This document shows positions 16,952 to 24,603 of a DNA stretch of 61,490 nucleotides, in pieces (position 1 is the stretch's first letter; every line of letters begins with the position of its first letter). A program made the position numbers and the translations under genes. This DNA is from a virus, in the IMG/VR virus record IMGVR_UViG_3300035665_000036, positions 1 through 61,490 of that record; one strand, 5' to 3'. The notes under the pieces were generated by a model. That model was not told the DNA's origin, ran no database searches, and saw nothing but the letters and a program-made list of their open reading frames with translations.

Positions 16952-17248
16952 TCAAAGGGTTATGAAATGATTATCAAGATCGACCTTACCAGTGGGTACG
17001 CCTTCAGCAGAGATTCGCCAATCCTCACTGTCACCTTGTCATCCACTTTCAGATCCTCTCATTCAACCAAATCATTGGGCGTTCATCAACATAGCTTCCT
17101 TCAGGAGTCCAACTTTCCATGCACCATTTCTCCTTATCAATCGCTAGAACCGCACCATGTATAGGGTACTCACCACCACCGTCCACACAGTAGATTCTCA
17201 CAGGTTTCCGTCACGTGTTTTGTATGTTTTGTTCAAATCAATGATCAT
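16952..17248 (-). pseudogene. Frameshifted KTRDG-module gene remnant
   Basis: From an ATG at 17248 the frame reads MIIDLNKTYKTRDGN and then stops. A one-base shift restores VRIYCVDGGGEYPIHGAVLA and DKEKWCMESWTPEGSY, another shift gives ERPNDLVE-stop, and a following short frame needs a further shift to read EGVPTGKVDLDNHFITL. The first part clearly matches the modules of the neighbouring gene (17531-18193). Three apparent single-base losses within 270 bases indicate a decaying gene, or clustered sequence errors. It is the last gene before the terminator. Confidence 0.7.
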
Positions 17249-17538
17249 TATCTAATCTCCTCAATTTTGACTTTATTCAGTAACACAAATTTATTTATTC
17301 TTCCAAGAGCACATTTATTAAAATCTTCATTGGAGATTTCGCAGGAGTTTTCCACCTCTGTTGGCCCATGAAACCTATTACCATTATTGAGGCTGATTAA
17401 CGCAATCGAGTCATTGTAAACTCGTGAAAGAATATAAAGCCCCTTCTCATGCCAATCATCTGTGTACTGGTAAATGTTACCAACTTTATGAACACTTTCT
17501 TTTCCCTTTTGTTCCACATTTATGATAATTTCAGTCAT
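17248..17538 (-). CDS. Hypothetical protein (96 aa)
   Basis: The 96-residue frame begins MTEIIINVEQKGKESVHKVG and has a beta-rich middle (YILSRVYNDSIALISLNNG). It overlaps the gene before it by 8 bases and the pseudogene after it by 3. It may be a distant relative of the repeated modules nearby (small beta domain, similar size), but I cannot support that firmly. Confidence 0.6.
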   Translation of the reverse strand: MTEIIINVEQKGKESVHKVGNIYQYTDDWHEKGLYILSRVYNDSIALISLNNGNRFHGPTEVENSCEISNEDFNKCALGRINKFVLLNKVKIEEIR

Positions 17539-18193
17539 TGATGATCTCCACGTCCCAGCTTGTCAAGTCAAAATTTATGGTGCCAAATGCTGACCAACTG
17601 GTTGCACCATCACAAAATACTTTTATTTTATTCTTGTCAGCCACCCCTGCAAAATATCTTTTGGTGCTTGTACGAGGTGATAGGCTAGTGAGCCTCAATT
17701 TGGTGTCCACAGGAACTTTACTCCAATCGATTTCTTCAACTTCAACCTCAACAAGATCAAAAGGCATTTCGTCATTTTTACCGTAATAAAAACCATCGAT
17801 GGTCCAATGTGCCATGATCCAGCTATTGGTGTGGCGTTCTCTTATTGCACCCATGACAGCATAAGATTGATCAGGCAATATTTCGTAAAGTTTTACTTCA
17901 CCACCGTCCTTTGTTTTGTACTTCTTACCAATTTCAATTTGCATTGTTGTGTCCTCCACTAAGTCAAAAGGGTTTTCAACACCGTTGTAGAGATATTTGC
18001 CGTCTTTTGTGCAATAACATTCAATCCAGTCTCCACTATTCGACAGATACTCGAATTTGACAGGATATTTATGCTCACCGCAATCCAGAACCAACAAGTT
18101 TACTTTATGACCATCTCTTGTTTTATACTTTTTACGTATGTTAAGAATCATTGCATTCTGCATCTCTCTTTGCCCCTTATTTACATCAATCAT
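17531..18193 (-). CDS. Two-module KTRDG-repeat protein
   Basis: This 220-residue protein has two related modules: residues about 17-82 (IRKKYKTRDGHKVNLL ... NPFDLVE) and 86-152 (IGKKYKTKDGGEVKLY ... MPFDLVE), then a third divergent segment starting DWSKVPVDTKLRLTS. Each module has a KKYKTxDG opening, a central W and a DG-x-Y-x-(N/D)-PFDLVE end, like a small beta-barrel. The start has AAGGAGGAAAAGAA ahead of it. Relatives lie at 16952, 18624 and 24403. Function unknown. Confidence 0.7.
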   Translation of the reverse strand: MIDVNKGQREMQNAMILNIRKKYKTRDGHKVNLLVLDCGEHKYPVKFEYLSNSGDWIECYCTKDGKYLYNGVENPFDLVEDTTMQIEIGKKYKTKDGGEVKLYEILPDQSYAVMGAIRERHTNSWIMAHWTIDGFYYGKNDEMPFDLVEVEVEEIDWSKVPVDTKLRLTSLSPRTSTKRYFAGVADKNKIKVFCDGATSWSAFGTINFDLTSWDVEIIND

Positions 18194-18627
18194 TTCTTTT
18201 CCTCCTTAGGCTCTTCCAAATATTTATCAAGCTCTTTATTCACGATTTGAATGACCTTACCCGATATGTTGTCTGACTCATCGTAAATCTTGTGAGCCAA
18301 ATCGGTGTCAGATAAACTTTGCACTATGTAAGCGCCTGCCATCATGTACCCAGTTTTCTTTGAAGGTACAAGAAATACCATAAATACGATGGCCAACAAG
18401 ATCAATAAACTACCAAAAATCTTTTTCTTGCACCATTCAATCTTGGCTTTGTGTTTATTAATCACTTCCTCTTTGTTGTATATATCTGTAGCCTCTACAG
18501 CATTATATATCCAGTATCCACACAAAAATAGTATCCAGAATAACACAACACCCGATATATCATGCATCATGTCATGGAATCTCTCTAAAGAATCCAACAA
18601 ATAAATCAATAAAGCTAAACTCATCAT
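18190..18627 (-). CDS. Membrane protein (145 aa)
   Basis: Two clear membrane segments (VVLFWILFLCGYWIYNA and SLLILLAIVFMVFLV) are separated by a short charged loop, followed by a mostly soluble C-terminal region with a charged tail (YLEEPKEEKK). It overlaps the genes on both sides by 4 bases. No family recognised; a role at the inner membrane is all that can be said. Confidence 0.65.
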   Translation of the reverse strand: MMSLALLIYLLDSLERFHDMMHDISGVVLFWILFLCGYWIYNAVEATDIYNKEEVINKHKAKIEWCKKKIFGSLLILLAIVFMVFLVPSKKTGYMMAGAYIVQSLSDTDLAHKIYDESDNISGKVIQIVNKELDKYLEEPKEEKK

Positions 18628-19637
18628 TCACACTCCCAAATATATTTTGTAATATCATCTAAAGAGATCGGATTGGCGAATAACCATTCCTTATCATTTA
18701 TGTCTATGTAGAAAGTGCCATTGAAATGTTTTACCAAAACAACAGATTCAGCTCCAGCCGAATTTTCAACACGACAAAGCACCTTGTCTTTGATTTTAAA
18801 TTCATCCCATTTTGGTGGCTCTTGATATTTCTCATAAGCATTTATGTCAGAAAAGATGTTGATTGTATCCCGTTCGCCACTCCCATCATTGGCTTTAATT
18901 TTACCTTTGTCAAACCAATAAATTATTTTAGTGTCTTTAGAGATGATCTTAAAGCCCTCCACAAGCCATTTCCATATTTCCCATTGAGAGTCAAAGTCTC
19001 TGGCCATATCATCCACATTGACTTCCTCCAAAGGTTCAGGAGCCAATCCAATAATATCCCCTTCACTTTCTTCGTCATAAAACACAAAACCTCTGTAACC
19101 AAGAGTATAGATATAATTATTACTACCCATAAAAGACAACCCGTTATCATTATGATCAAATAGGGTTATTACTGAGCCACTTCTTGTTAAATATTTAACA
19201 CCTACTTCCAGTTTTATACCAGAGTATTTTTCTCCAATATATTCTTCAATCAAGTCAAGCTCCTCTTCTGAACTTGTGACCATCCATATGCCTTCTTCTG
19301 TCCAAGTCCTGGTTATGCCTTCGACTGTGCCTATAAATTTGTAAAGAGTTTCGGTCTCATTGTTAAAAATCAATGGAGTTGTGACAAAACCACTTCTGCT
19401 TTTATAACGTTTGCCAGCTTTTAATTTAAAAGTAGCTTCACTCACGATGTTCCATTTGTGATCTCGTTGATCAGACCAATAATATCCGCTTGGGGTGTAT
19501 ACAGATTTTTGATAATACCCTGTGGCATCCCTGATTGTGCAATTGAATGCATAATGGTCTGCATTCTCTAAGAGAGACTCTACAGTGACGATAGCTCCAT
19601 TAGAGGTGATATATTTTTTACCGATTTCTAACAACAT
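18624..19637 (-). CDS. Multi-module KTRDG-like protein
   Basis: This 337-residue protein opens with LEIGKKYITSNGAIVTVES, repeats the theme at residue about 73 (LKAGKRYKSRSG) and about 142 (LEVGVKYLTRSGSVITL), then has a C-terminal region with WDEFKIKDKVLCRVE. Each module is 65-75 residues and contains the G-(K/V)-(K/R)-Y-x-(T/S)-x-(D/S/N)-G signature shared with neighbouring genes. It appears to have grown by duplication. No function is known to me. Confidence 0.65.
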   Translation of the reverse strand: MLLEIGKKYITSNGAIVTVESLLENADHYAFNCTIRDATGYYQKSVYTPSGYYWSDQRDHKWNIVSEATFKLKAGKRYKSRSGFVTTPLIFNNETETLYKFIGTVEGITRTWTEEGIWMVTSSEEELDLIEEYIGEKYSGIKLEVGVKYLTRSGSVITLFDHNDNGLSFMGSNNYIYTLGYRGFVFYDEESEGDIIGLAPEPLEEVNVDDMARDFDSQWEIWKWLVEGFKIISKDTKIIYWFDKGKIKANDGSGERDTINIFSDINAYEKYQEPPKWDEFKIKDKVLCRVENSAGAESVVLVKHFNGTFYIDINDKEWLFANPISLDDITKYIWECE

Positions 19638-19638
19638 T

Positions 19639-20262
19639 TTATCTCTCCTTTCTATAGTTAAAAAATTGTTTAAGATGTTTCCATCCTAATTTTTCATAAT
19701 ACTCATCAAAGTCTTGAGCATGTCCAAAACTTCTGCCGAGCATTTCCACCTTCTTAAAATAATAATTCAAAATCTCTTTTGAGTCCTTCACAGTAACCAC
19801 ATAACGAGTCTCTCCAAATTGCAATATGAAACGTTTCTTTTTGTAATCATTCAAATCCAATTCCAGGGGATTGTCCGATTGAACAAAGGCAGCTGTTTTT
19901 AATGAAGTCACCTTCGTCGTCAACGCCTGACAGAAAGCAACTTGCAATAAAGATTGTTGCAAATACCACTTTGGTGAATCTTCCTTGGCAATCTTGTATT
20001 CAATGATTTCTAATGATTTACCCTTGACTCTTATTTCATCAAACGTAAAATAAAGAGCCTTATCACATCTGCCCTGAAGCTTGCCTTGCATTTCATAGTA
20101 TTCAGATGTTGTCATTCTGTCTGCAAAGTCTTGCCCTTTTTGCATCCATTCAGACACTTCTTTCTTTGGAGAAAAATTTGATTTACCACCATTCTGCACG
20201 AAGTTATATCGATTGTGCTTGGCCGTCAATTTAACCAACAGAGCTGCGGAATAGATTGTCAT
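19639..20262 (-). CDS. PD-(D/E)XK (RecB/Cas4-like) nuclease
   Basis: These 207 residues carry a nuclease signature: GRCD67-KALYF, then SLEIIE88-Y-K90, then the Q-rich helix LQQ-x-LLQVAFCQAL. This GxxD / (D/E)-x-K / Qx3Y-like order is that of RecB- and Cas4-type nucleases, which trim or process DNA ends. There is no iron-sulphur Cys cluster, so it is not a full Cas4. A role in host DNA breakdown, replication or recombination is likely. It overlaps the upstream gene by 4 bases. Confidence 0.7.
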   Translation of the reverse strand: MTIYSAALLVKLTAKHNRYNFVQNGGKSNFSPKKEVSEWMQKGQDFADRMTTSEYYEMQGKLQGRCDKALYFTFDEIRVKGKSLEIIEYKIAKEDSPKWYLQQSLLQVAFCQALTTKVTSLKTAAFVQSDNPLELDLNDYKKKRFILQFGETRYVVTVKDSKEILNYYFKKVEMLGRSFGHAQDFDEYYEKLGWKHLKQFFNYRKER

Positions 20263-20672
20263 TGGTCATCCTTAAAGTATAAAGCACAAAAGTCTTTTAA
20301 TTTCGACAAAAATCTCGGTGAATTGGACATCAATACATGTTTCGCATTCCCACGCACTATTGTGATCAGCTTGGCTTCACTGAAGACTTTGTGATCTTCC
20401 AATTGGACGACCAAATCGTTGAAATTCCAGAATAAAAGTGTGTGGAATGCATTGGAATCTTTTGCAAGATATATACCATCAACTATATCTCCCTTTTTTG
20501 CAGTCGTCTCCCACTTTGGTTTACCCACAATGGTCAATTCACCCGTGGCCAAGTTGACCGCAAACTTATCACCTCGATTGATGACTTCATGCACCATTGT
20601 GCTCTTGGACAAAGCCTTGGTGGGTGTGACCACCCAAAAGAACTTACCCTCTTTTTCTAAGATTTCTTTCAT
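20259..20672 (-). CDS. Hypothetical protein (137 aa)
   Basis: The 137-residue frame has a beta-rich N-terminal half (FFWVVTPTKALSKS ... VDGIYLAKDSNAFH) and a C-terminal helix. GGGAGAATTAGC precedes the ATG, and both ends overlap neighbours by 4 bases. It may work with the downstream nuclease. I do not recognise the family. Confidence 0.6.
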   Translation of the reverse strand: MKEILEKEGKFFWVVTPTKALSKSTMVHEVINRGDKFAVNLATGELTIVGKPKWETTAKKGDIVDGIYLAKDSNAFHTLLFWNFNDLVVQLEDHKVFSEAKLITIVRGNAKHVLMSNSPRFLSKLKDFCALYFKDDQ

Positions 20673-20885
20673 GCTAATTCTCCCATTTTAACTCTTTTAT
20701 CGTTGGCATCTTGATCAGTCACTTTGAATTCAGAATAGTTTCTTGCATATTCAAGAAGTGTCTCAAGGTCTTGGTATATAACAATTGGATCTTTATCCTG
20801 GCCATTGTTGGCATTTCTCACCACATTCAAGACTTTGTAAAAGCCACCTGTTTTGATATTTCAATCCTGCGTATATAACTTTCAT
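20669..20885 (-). pseudogene. Frameshifted DUF1653-like small gene
   Basis: An ATG at 20885 starts MKVIYAGLKY, but the conserved part, KTGGFYKVLNVVRNANNG then DPIVIYQDLETLLEYARNY and SEFKVTDQ, lies in another frame closed by a stop upstream. The conserved part looks like DUF1653-type phage proteins. Either one base is lost near 20845-20870 or translation starts at an alternative codon. The 3' end overlaps the next gene (ATGA) as an intact gene would. Confidence 0.55.
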
Positions 20886-20886
20886 A

Positions 20887-21180
20887 TTAATGCACCTTTG
20901 TTTCACTTATTTCAAGCTTAATGATATTACCCAGAGATTCTAACATCAACTGAGCCAATTGACACTCCGTAGAGTAATACTGCATATTGTGTTTTCTATT
21001 TTTCCAAACAGTTTCTAATGCCAGTGCAGTGTCTGTCGCTAAATTGTGATGTGTTATGATAGAGTCAAAAACTTGTTCCATTACCTGAGGCTTTTTGTTG
21101 TGCAACCTCTCCCACATTGTTTGAGGTTTTTCGAACACAAATTTAGACCTCACCACCAGCATCAGTGTGTATTTTGGCAT
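20887..21180 (-). CDS. Hypothetical protein (97 aa)
   Basis: A very strong site (GAGGAGAAGGAGAA) precedes the ATG. The protein is alpha-helical with VMEQVFDSIITHHN and YYSTECQLAQLMLESLG. The order of helices and the short N-terminal strand vaguely resemble ClpS adaptor proteins, but key ClpS residues are not clear. It overlaps the upstream gene by 38 bases. Confidence 0.6.
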   Translation of the reverse strand: MPKYTLMLVVRSKFVFEKPQTMWERLHNKKPQVMEQVFDSIITHHNLATDTALALETVWKNRKHNMQYYSTECQLAQLMLESLGNIIKLEISETKVH

Positions 21181-21343
21181 TTCTCCTTCTCCTCTTTAAA
21201 ATCTTGTTTAAGTAATCTGCGGACGCAGCATAATGAGCTGATTGCTTTCTGAATTTATCCACCGCAAGTTGCAACTCTTTGTCAGATAATGCACTGGCTC
21301 TCAGATCAAAATACTCTTTCTCTTTATTTGTGAGTAAACACAT
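21143..21343 (-). CDS. Small helical protein (66 aa)
   Basis: These 66 residues are highly charged, with a KILKRRRRNAK cluster near the end. GAGGT precedes the ATG. It is the first gene after a terminator hairpin at 21361-21392. Function unknown. Confidence 0.5.
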   Translation of the reverse strand: MCLLTNKEKEYFDLRASALSDKELQLAVDKFRKQSAHYAASADYLNKILKRRRRNAKIHTDAGGEV

Positions 21344-21351
21344 ATTAACCT

Positions 21352-21392
21352 CAAAATAAAACCGGACACAACCCTTTAAGGTAATGTCCGGT
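21352..21392 (-). terminator. Terminator hairpin with TTTTATTTT tail
   Basis: Minus strand ACCGGACA pairs with TGTCCGGT, followed by TTTTATTTTG and then the next gene's ribosome site. It is one of several hairpins in the window with the same tail and placement. Confidence 0.8.
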
Positions 21393-21399
21393 ATTTTAC

Positions 21400-21612
21400 T
21401 TATGCCAAGCGGCTTGCTGTGTTATATCCACTTGGATATTCTTTCTTAGTACCTTTGTGAGCATAGTTTCTGCCGATTACACTTGGGCCTTTCTTTTTAG
21501 GTGGCTTGGCGCCCTTCATGATGTTGTTGATCATGTGAGCCAACATTTGGTGGCCTGGATAATCTTTCATCAATTGCTCACTTTGTCTACACGCTGCGTC
21601 ATATGAAATCAT
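21400..21612 (-). CDS. Small basic protein (70 aa)
   Basis: An N-terminal helix (MISYDAACRQSEQLMKDY) is followed by a Lys/Pro-rich tail (KPPKKKGPSVIGRNYAHKG). It ends just before a terminator. It could bind nucleic acid; no family recognised. Confidence 0.55.
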   Translation of the reverse strand: MISYDAACRQSEQLMKDYPGHQMLAHMINNIMKGAKPPKKKGPSVIGRNYAHKGTKKEYPSGYNTASRLA

Positions 21613-21614
21613 TG

Positions 21615-21797
21615 TTACATCTCCTTTTCTAAAATATCTAAAATTGCCAATGCTTCTTCGTATTCTTTATTCTCAAGGTCATCCAGGTAACCATTTTCAA
21701 TTGCAAAGTTTATCAAGCCCCATAAAAGATTCAAATCTGTGGTCAAATCGACCATCCCATTGTTGCTTGTTATGATTACTTCTTTAACATTATCCAT
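21615..21797 (-). CDS. Small acidic protein (60 aa)
   Basis: An acidic helical protein ending LENKEYEEALAILDILEKEM. It overlaps the upstream gene by 8 bases and is 2 bases from the next. Small acidic phage proteins often inhibit host factors, but nothing specific is visible. Confidence 0.5.
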   Translation of the reverse strand: MDNVKEVIITSNNGMVDLTTDLNLLWGLINFAIENGYLDDLENKEYEEALAILDILEKEM

Positions 21798-21951
21798 TAA
21801 TTTCCACCAATTTATTTCTGATTAGACCAATTTTTTGTTTTCCTTTATACTCGATGATATCCTCTCTCACATTGAAATCTTTTGCGAAATCTTTACCGTC
21901 AAATGAAGAGTAGAAACTATTGTTTATTACACTTCTCACAACTGTGGCCAT
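21790..21951 (-). CDS. Small hypothetical protein (53 aa)
   Basis: The ATG at 21951 (MATVVRSVINNSFYSSF) follows an AGAGGG sequence and comes right after the stop of the upstream membrane protein. A longer frame would run through that gene, so the short start is preferred. Function unknown. Confidence 0.5.
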   Translation of the reverse strand: MATVVRSVINNSFYSSFDGKDFAKDFNVREDIIEYKGKQKIGLIRNKLVEING

Positions 21952-21955
21952 TGAA

Positions 21956-22147
21956 CTATGGCACCCTCTTGTCAACAGGAAGATCAAACTTGCTCTTTGT
22001 TGGTTGTTCAACGGAAGTCTGTTGTTGATTAACACTTGTAAGTTCATAATGTGCCTTTTCAGCGATGTCGTGACCAAATTGAATGCCGACGATAGCCACC
22101 AGCAATATACATAACGAAATACTCAATACTCTTAAAAATAATAACAT
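21956..22147 (-). CDS. Small membrane-anchored protein (63 aa)
   Basis: The N-terminus MLLFLRVLSISLCILLVAIV is a signal anchor or uncleaved membrane helix, followed by about 40 polar residues likely in the periplasm. The start follows the terminator at 22168-22198. It has the shape of a small spanin or inner-membrane peptide but lacks a firm match. Confidence 0.5.
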   Translation of the reverse strand: MLLFLRVLSISLCILLVAIVGIQFGHDIAEKAHYELTSVNQQQTSVEQPTKSKFDLPVDKRVP

Positions 22148-22167
22148 ACTCTTAGTTTTGAAGGTTG

Positions 22168-22198
22168 AAAAAAGCCCCACGAAATAAATCCGTGGGGG
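22168..22198 (-). terminator. Intrinsic terminator
   Basis: Minus strand CCCCACG pairs with CGTGGGG around GATTTATTT and is followed by CTTTTTTC. It ends the transcript of the 22339-22914 gene. The 22214-22338 stretch beside it holds no gene I can support. Confidence 0.85.
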
Positions 22199-22338
22199 AA
22201 AAACAAATAGCATTGCATGCTACGTAAAGGAGGAACGTTTAGGTGCAAGGATTGTTTTATGAGGAGAGCAGTTTTCATGTCATGCTCAGGACGTTCTTTT
22301 GATTAAGAATGACACACAACCGTGGTCATAAGTGGTTC

Positions 22339-22914
22339 TTAATCTTCTTCAACTTCACTGTCGTCTTCACCAGCTTCTTTAGCAGCTTTTTCAGCCGCTT
22401 TCTTAGCACGATAAGCTGCCAAGCCTTCAGAAGCCGCAGGATTGACTTGACGTTTTTCAACACCAGCTTCGTATGCTTCTAAGATAGCATCTTTGACTGT
22501 GATGATCCAAACTGCCAATTCTTCACTACCGCCTTCAAGAGCCTGTAGAGTATTGCGGATAGCCAATTCTCTTTCAGAATCAACCATACGTTTTACAGGC
22601 TTGTACTTTACATCTATTTCTGGCCAGATTTCCAACAGGAACTCTGTACCTTTGATTTTTGCCTCTTTGATTGCTTCAATTGCTTTTGCAATTTTAGCCG
22701 CATCAGATTTTGTGATACGTCTCATGGCACCGGTATCGAAAGCATTTTTGATCGCTTTTGAATTTTCGATCAACCATTCAGACAATGATGCATCTTTTGT
22801 AAAAGCATTCAAAGCGGCTTCAATCTTTGGCTTACGCATATAGCTCAAAGCTTCTGCTTTAGTGTCAAAAGTTGTGCCGTCAGCCGCTTGAAATACTTGC
22901 TTTAATTGTGTCAT
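22339..22914 (-). CDS. Acidic-tailed hypothetical protein (191 aa)
   Basis: An alpha-helical protein with a strongly acidic C-terminus (AGEDDSEVEED) after a Lys/Ala helix. It is the first gene behind promoter-like repeat copy 3 and is closed by its own terminator, so it seems to be made in quantity on its own transcript. Acidic tails occur in phage DNA-binding or replication accessory proteins. Family not recognised. Confidence 0.65.
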   Translation of the reverse strand: MTQLKQVFQAADGTTFDTKAEALSYMRKPKIEAALNAFTKDASLSEWLIENSKAIKNAFDTGAMRRITKSDAAKIAKAIEAIKEAKIKGTEFLLEIWPEIDVKYKPVKRMVDSERELAIRNTLQALEGGSEELAVWIITVKDAILEAYEAGVEKRQVNPAASEGLAAYRAKKAAEKAAKEAGEDDSEVEED

Positions 22915-22967
22915 TTGATTTTCCTTTTGATAAAAAATAGTGGCGATATTGCCAATTTATGAAATGT

Positions 22968-22987
22968 CGATATAACCATCGACGTGG
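22968..22987 (-). promoter_or_regulatory. Leader hairpin after promoter copy 3
   Basis: GTCGAT and ATCGAC form a 6-bp stem around ATAACC between the promoter repeat and the 191-residue gene. It may shape the transcript 5' end. Confidence 0.35.
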
Positions 22988-23023
22988 TTTGAAACTCGAA
23001 CACTACGATCATTTTTCGTAATA

Positions 23024-23041
23024 GGGTTAATTTAACGGGCT
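23024..23041 (-). promoter_or_regulatory. Phage promoter-like repeat, copy 3
   Basis: Minus strand AGCCCGTTAAATTAACCC. Its CGTTAA supplies the last codon and stop of the upstream zinc-finger gene, so gene end and promoter are interlocked. It precedes the 22339-22914 gene. Confidence 0.65.
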
Positions 23042-23388
23042 TGGAGCCGCTTCAACAACTCTGTGAGTTCGAGCAGTTTTTCCTGCACTTTAGCCGTTTC
23101 TGCAGCCGCTGGGCATGCGTCTCGACGTTTTTTGGGGCAGGTAAAGTCACAGCCATGCCGTGCGTCGCCCGTGACAAAATCCAAAGGCTTTAATTTGCCC
23201 TCTTGAATATTGTGCTGGACTATTGAAGAGTTGCCCTTCTCGATGCACAATCTACATATCCATACTCGCCTCCCAGGTTTTGTTTTAAACTCCAAATATG
23301 CACCACTTTGACACAAAGTCGAACTGCATAATCTGCAAATCTTTTCGTGATGTTCAAAGCTTATATTTCTTACATTTGGGTGTCTCAT
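23032..23388 (-). CDS. Cys-rich zinc-binding protein
   Basis: These 118 residues contain CRLCSSTLC, ICRLC and a further C-DFTC-x6-DAC set, so at least two zinc sites, followed by a C-terminal coiled-coil helix (EKLLELTELLKRLQAR). It overlaps the DHH phosphoesterase gene by 4 bases, suggesting a shared role in nucleic-acid handling. No named family recognised. Confidence 0.65.
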   Translation of the reverse strand: MRHPNVRNISFEHHEKICRLCSSTLCQSGAYLEFKTKPGRRVWICRLCIEKGNSSIVQHNIQEGKLKPLDFVTGDARHGCDFTCPKKRRDACPAAAETAKVQEKLLELTELLKRLQAR

Positions 23389-24239
23389 ATCTTTGCCAAT
23401 GGATGATCTCTCGAAACCCTAAATCCTGCTGCGTGTTCATGACCGCCACCTCCGTAATTGGCTGCGATTTTTGCCACGTTCAGACCATCTTTCGTAGATC
23501 TTAAGCTGAAGTTACGATGTGTTTCCGTGTCGTAATATGTACCTCCGACACCATGTATTTTTTGCTTTGCAAGTAGATTGCCGACGTCAGAAGAATACAT
23601 GTGATTTGCATTTGCCATTTGCACAAGCAACCTTTGACCTTCATCCAAACTAACCTCGTTATCTAACACAAACGGTCTGGCACAAGTTGCAACTATCCGT
23701 TCCACATTTGCGTCATGGTCTTTGATCAAGGCACTTCCAATCAACTTCAAGCGAGATAATGTCAAATCTGTTAAGTTTTTGTATGTGGGTTGTCCCGAAT
23801 ACAAAGCTGCACAAATTTCTCTTGTGCCTTCCATTTCAAATTTCCATAAGTCTCTGTCTTCGATGTGACGATAAAGTTGTGAAGGTCTGACTCCGAATTG
23901 ATACTCCCAAGCAATTATGCAACCGGATTTTGTTGTTGTACAGTGGCTCATGTTCAAATTGCCATACTCGATAGGTATCTTGTGTAACTCATTTATTGCA
24001 GACTCATGGTGATCCAAGACATTCACCACAGAGGCTTGTTTCAAAATCTCAATCATCTCAGGCATTTTATAACTGAAATCCAACATGTACACAACACGGT
24101 CTTTCACGTCTGGTATAGGCTCTCCGTATACACCTTCAAAGTATTCGTAATAATCGCCTGCGGCATCATAAAATGCGGCTGCAGCCGCAATACCATCCAA
24201 ACAACCTTTGTGATAAATTACTAACGGTTTATTGTTCAT
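23385..24239 (-). CDS. DHH-family phosphoesterase
   Basis: This 284-residue protein has the DHH superfamily motifs: D15-GIAAAAAF, LDFSY (D54), DHHES (D76-H-H), and near the C-terminus GGGGHEHAAGF, the DHHA1-type substrate-binding signature. Relatives (RecJ, NrnA) hydrolyse single-stranded DNA, short RNAs or cyclic dinucleotides; lack of extra domains suggests an oligonucleotide or dinucleotide enzyme. The ATG at 24239 has AAGGAG before it; the frame is open further upstream but without support. Cyclic-dinucleotide cleavage as anti-defence is possible. Confidence 0.85.
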   Translation of the reverse strand: MNNKPLVIYHKGCLDGIAAAAAFYDAAGDYYEYFEGVYGEPIPDVKDRVVYMLDFSYKMPEMIEILKQASVVNVLDHHESAINELHKIPIEYGNLNMSHCTTTKSGCIIAWEYQFGVRPSQLYRHIEDRDLWKFEMEGTREICAALYSGQPTYKNLTDLTLSRLKLIGSALIKDHDANVERIVATCARPFVLDNEVSLDEGQRLLVQMANANHMYSSDVGNLLAKQKIHGVGGTYYDTETHRNFSLRSTKDGLNVAKIAANYGGGGHEHAAGFRVSRDHPLAKI

Positions 24240-24249
24240 TTGTTTCTCC

Positions 24250-24309
24250 TTATTTAGTGTGTCTAGCCAATACTTCAGCAATCAATGCGACCAACTCATT
24301 TTGCCCCAT
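24250..24309 (-). CDS. Short peptide (19 aa)
   Basis: ATG at 24309 encodes MGQNELVALIAEVLARHTK, an amphipathic helix. It overlaps the preceding 19-residue frame and ends just before the DHH gene's ribosome site. It is a plausible small gene or leader peptide only. Confidence 0.35.
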   Translation of the reverse strand: MGQNELVALIAEVLARHTK

Positions 24310-24355
24310 GTATTTTCTTTTTTATTTCTTCAAGCAATTCTTGTATAACAGTCAT
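24296..24355 (-). CDS. Short peptide (19 aa)
   Basis: AAAGGAG stands before the ATG at 24355, encoding MTVIQELLEEIKKKIHGAK, a charged helix. It follows a terminator hairpin. The good ribosome site supports translation, but the size makes the call uncertain. Confidence 0.4.
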   Translation of the reverse strand: MTVIQELLEEIKKKIHGAK

Positions 24356-24366
24356 ATAGTCTCCTT

Positions 24367-24394
24367 TAAAATAAAAGCCCTCCGTTAAGAGGGC
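24367..24394 (-). terminator. Terminator hairpin with TTTTATTTT tail
   Basis: Minus strand GCCCTC pairs with GAGGGC (loop TTAACG) followed by TTTTATTTTAAAGGAG, where the last bases are the next ribosome site. Confidence 0.8.
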
Positions 24395-24402
24395 AAGTTG
24401 TG

Positions 24403-24603
24403 TCAATTTGTTTTTGAAATTAAGTCATATGGATGAGGAAACTTAGGTCCATTTATCAAACCTTCTTTCGTGTAAGCCACAAGAACTTTCTTGTCATTCA
24501 TACCAACAACAGGTTTTTCGCCTTCGTAGGTATTGATGATTGTGATTCTGGAGCCTGATCTATCCAACCAAGTTTCACCGATTTTTGGATTCATTGTTTT
24601 CAT
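24403..24603 (-). CDS. Single-module KTRDG-like protein (66 aa)
   Basis: IGETWLDRSGSRITIINTY near the start and FPHPYDLI near the end match the opening and closing of the modules in 17531-19637, so this is a one-module family member. It overlaps the nucleotidyltransferase gene by 4 bases. A second Met at residue 4 could be the real start. Function unknown. Confidence 0.6.
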   Translation of the reverse strand: MKTMNPKIGETWLDRSGSRITIINTYEGEKPVVGMNDKKVLVAYTKEGLINGPKFPHPYDLISKTN

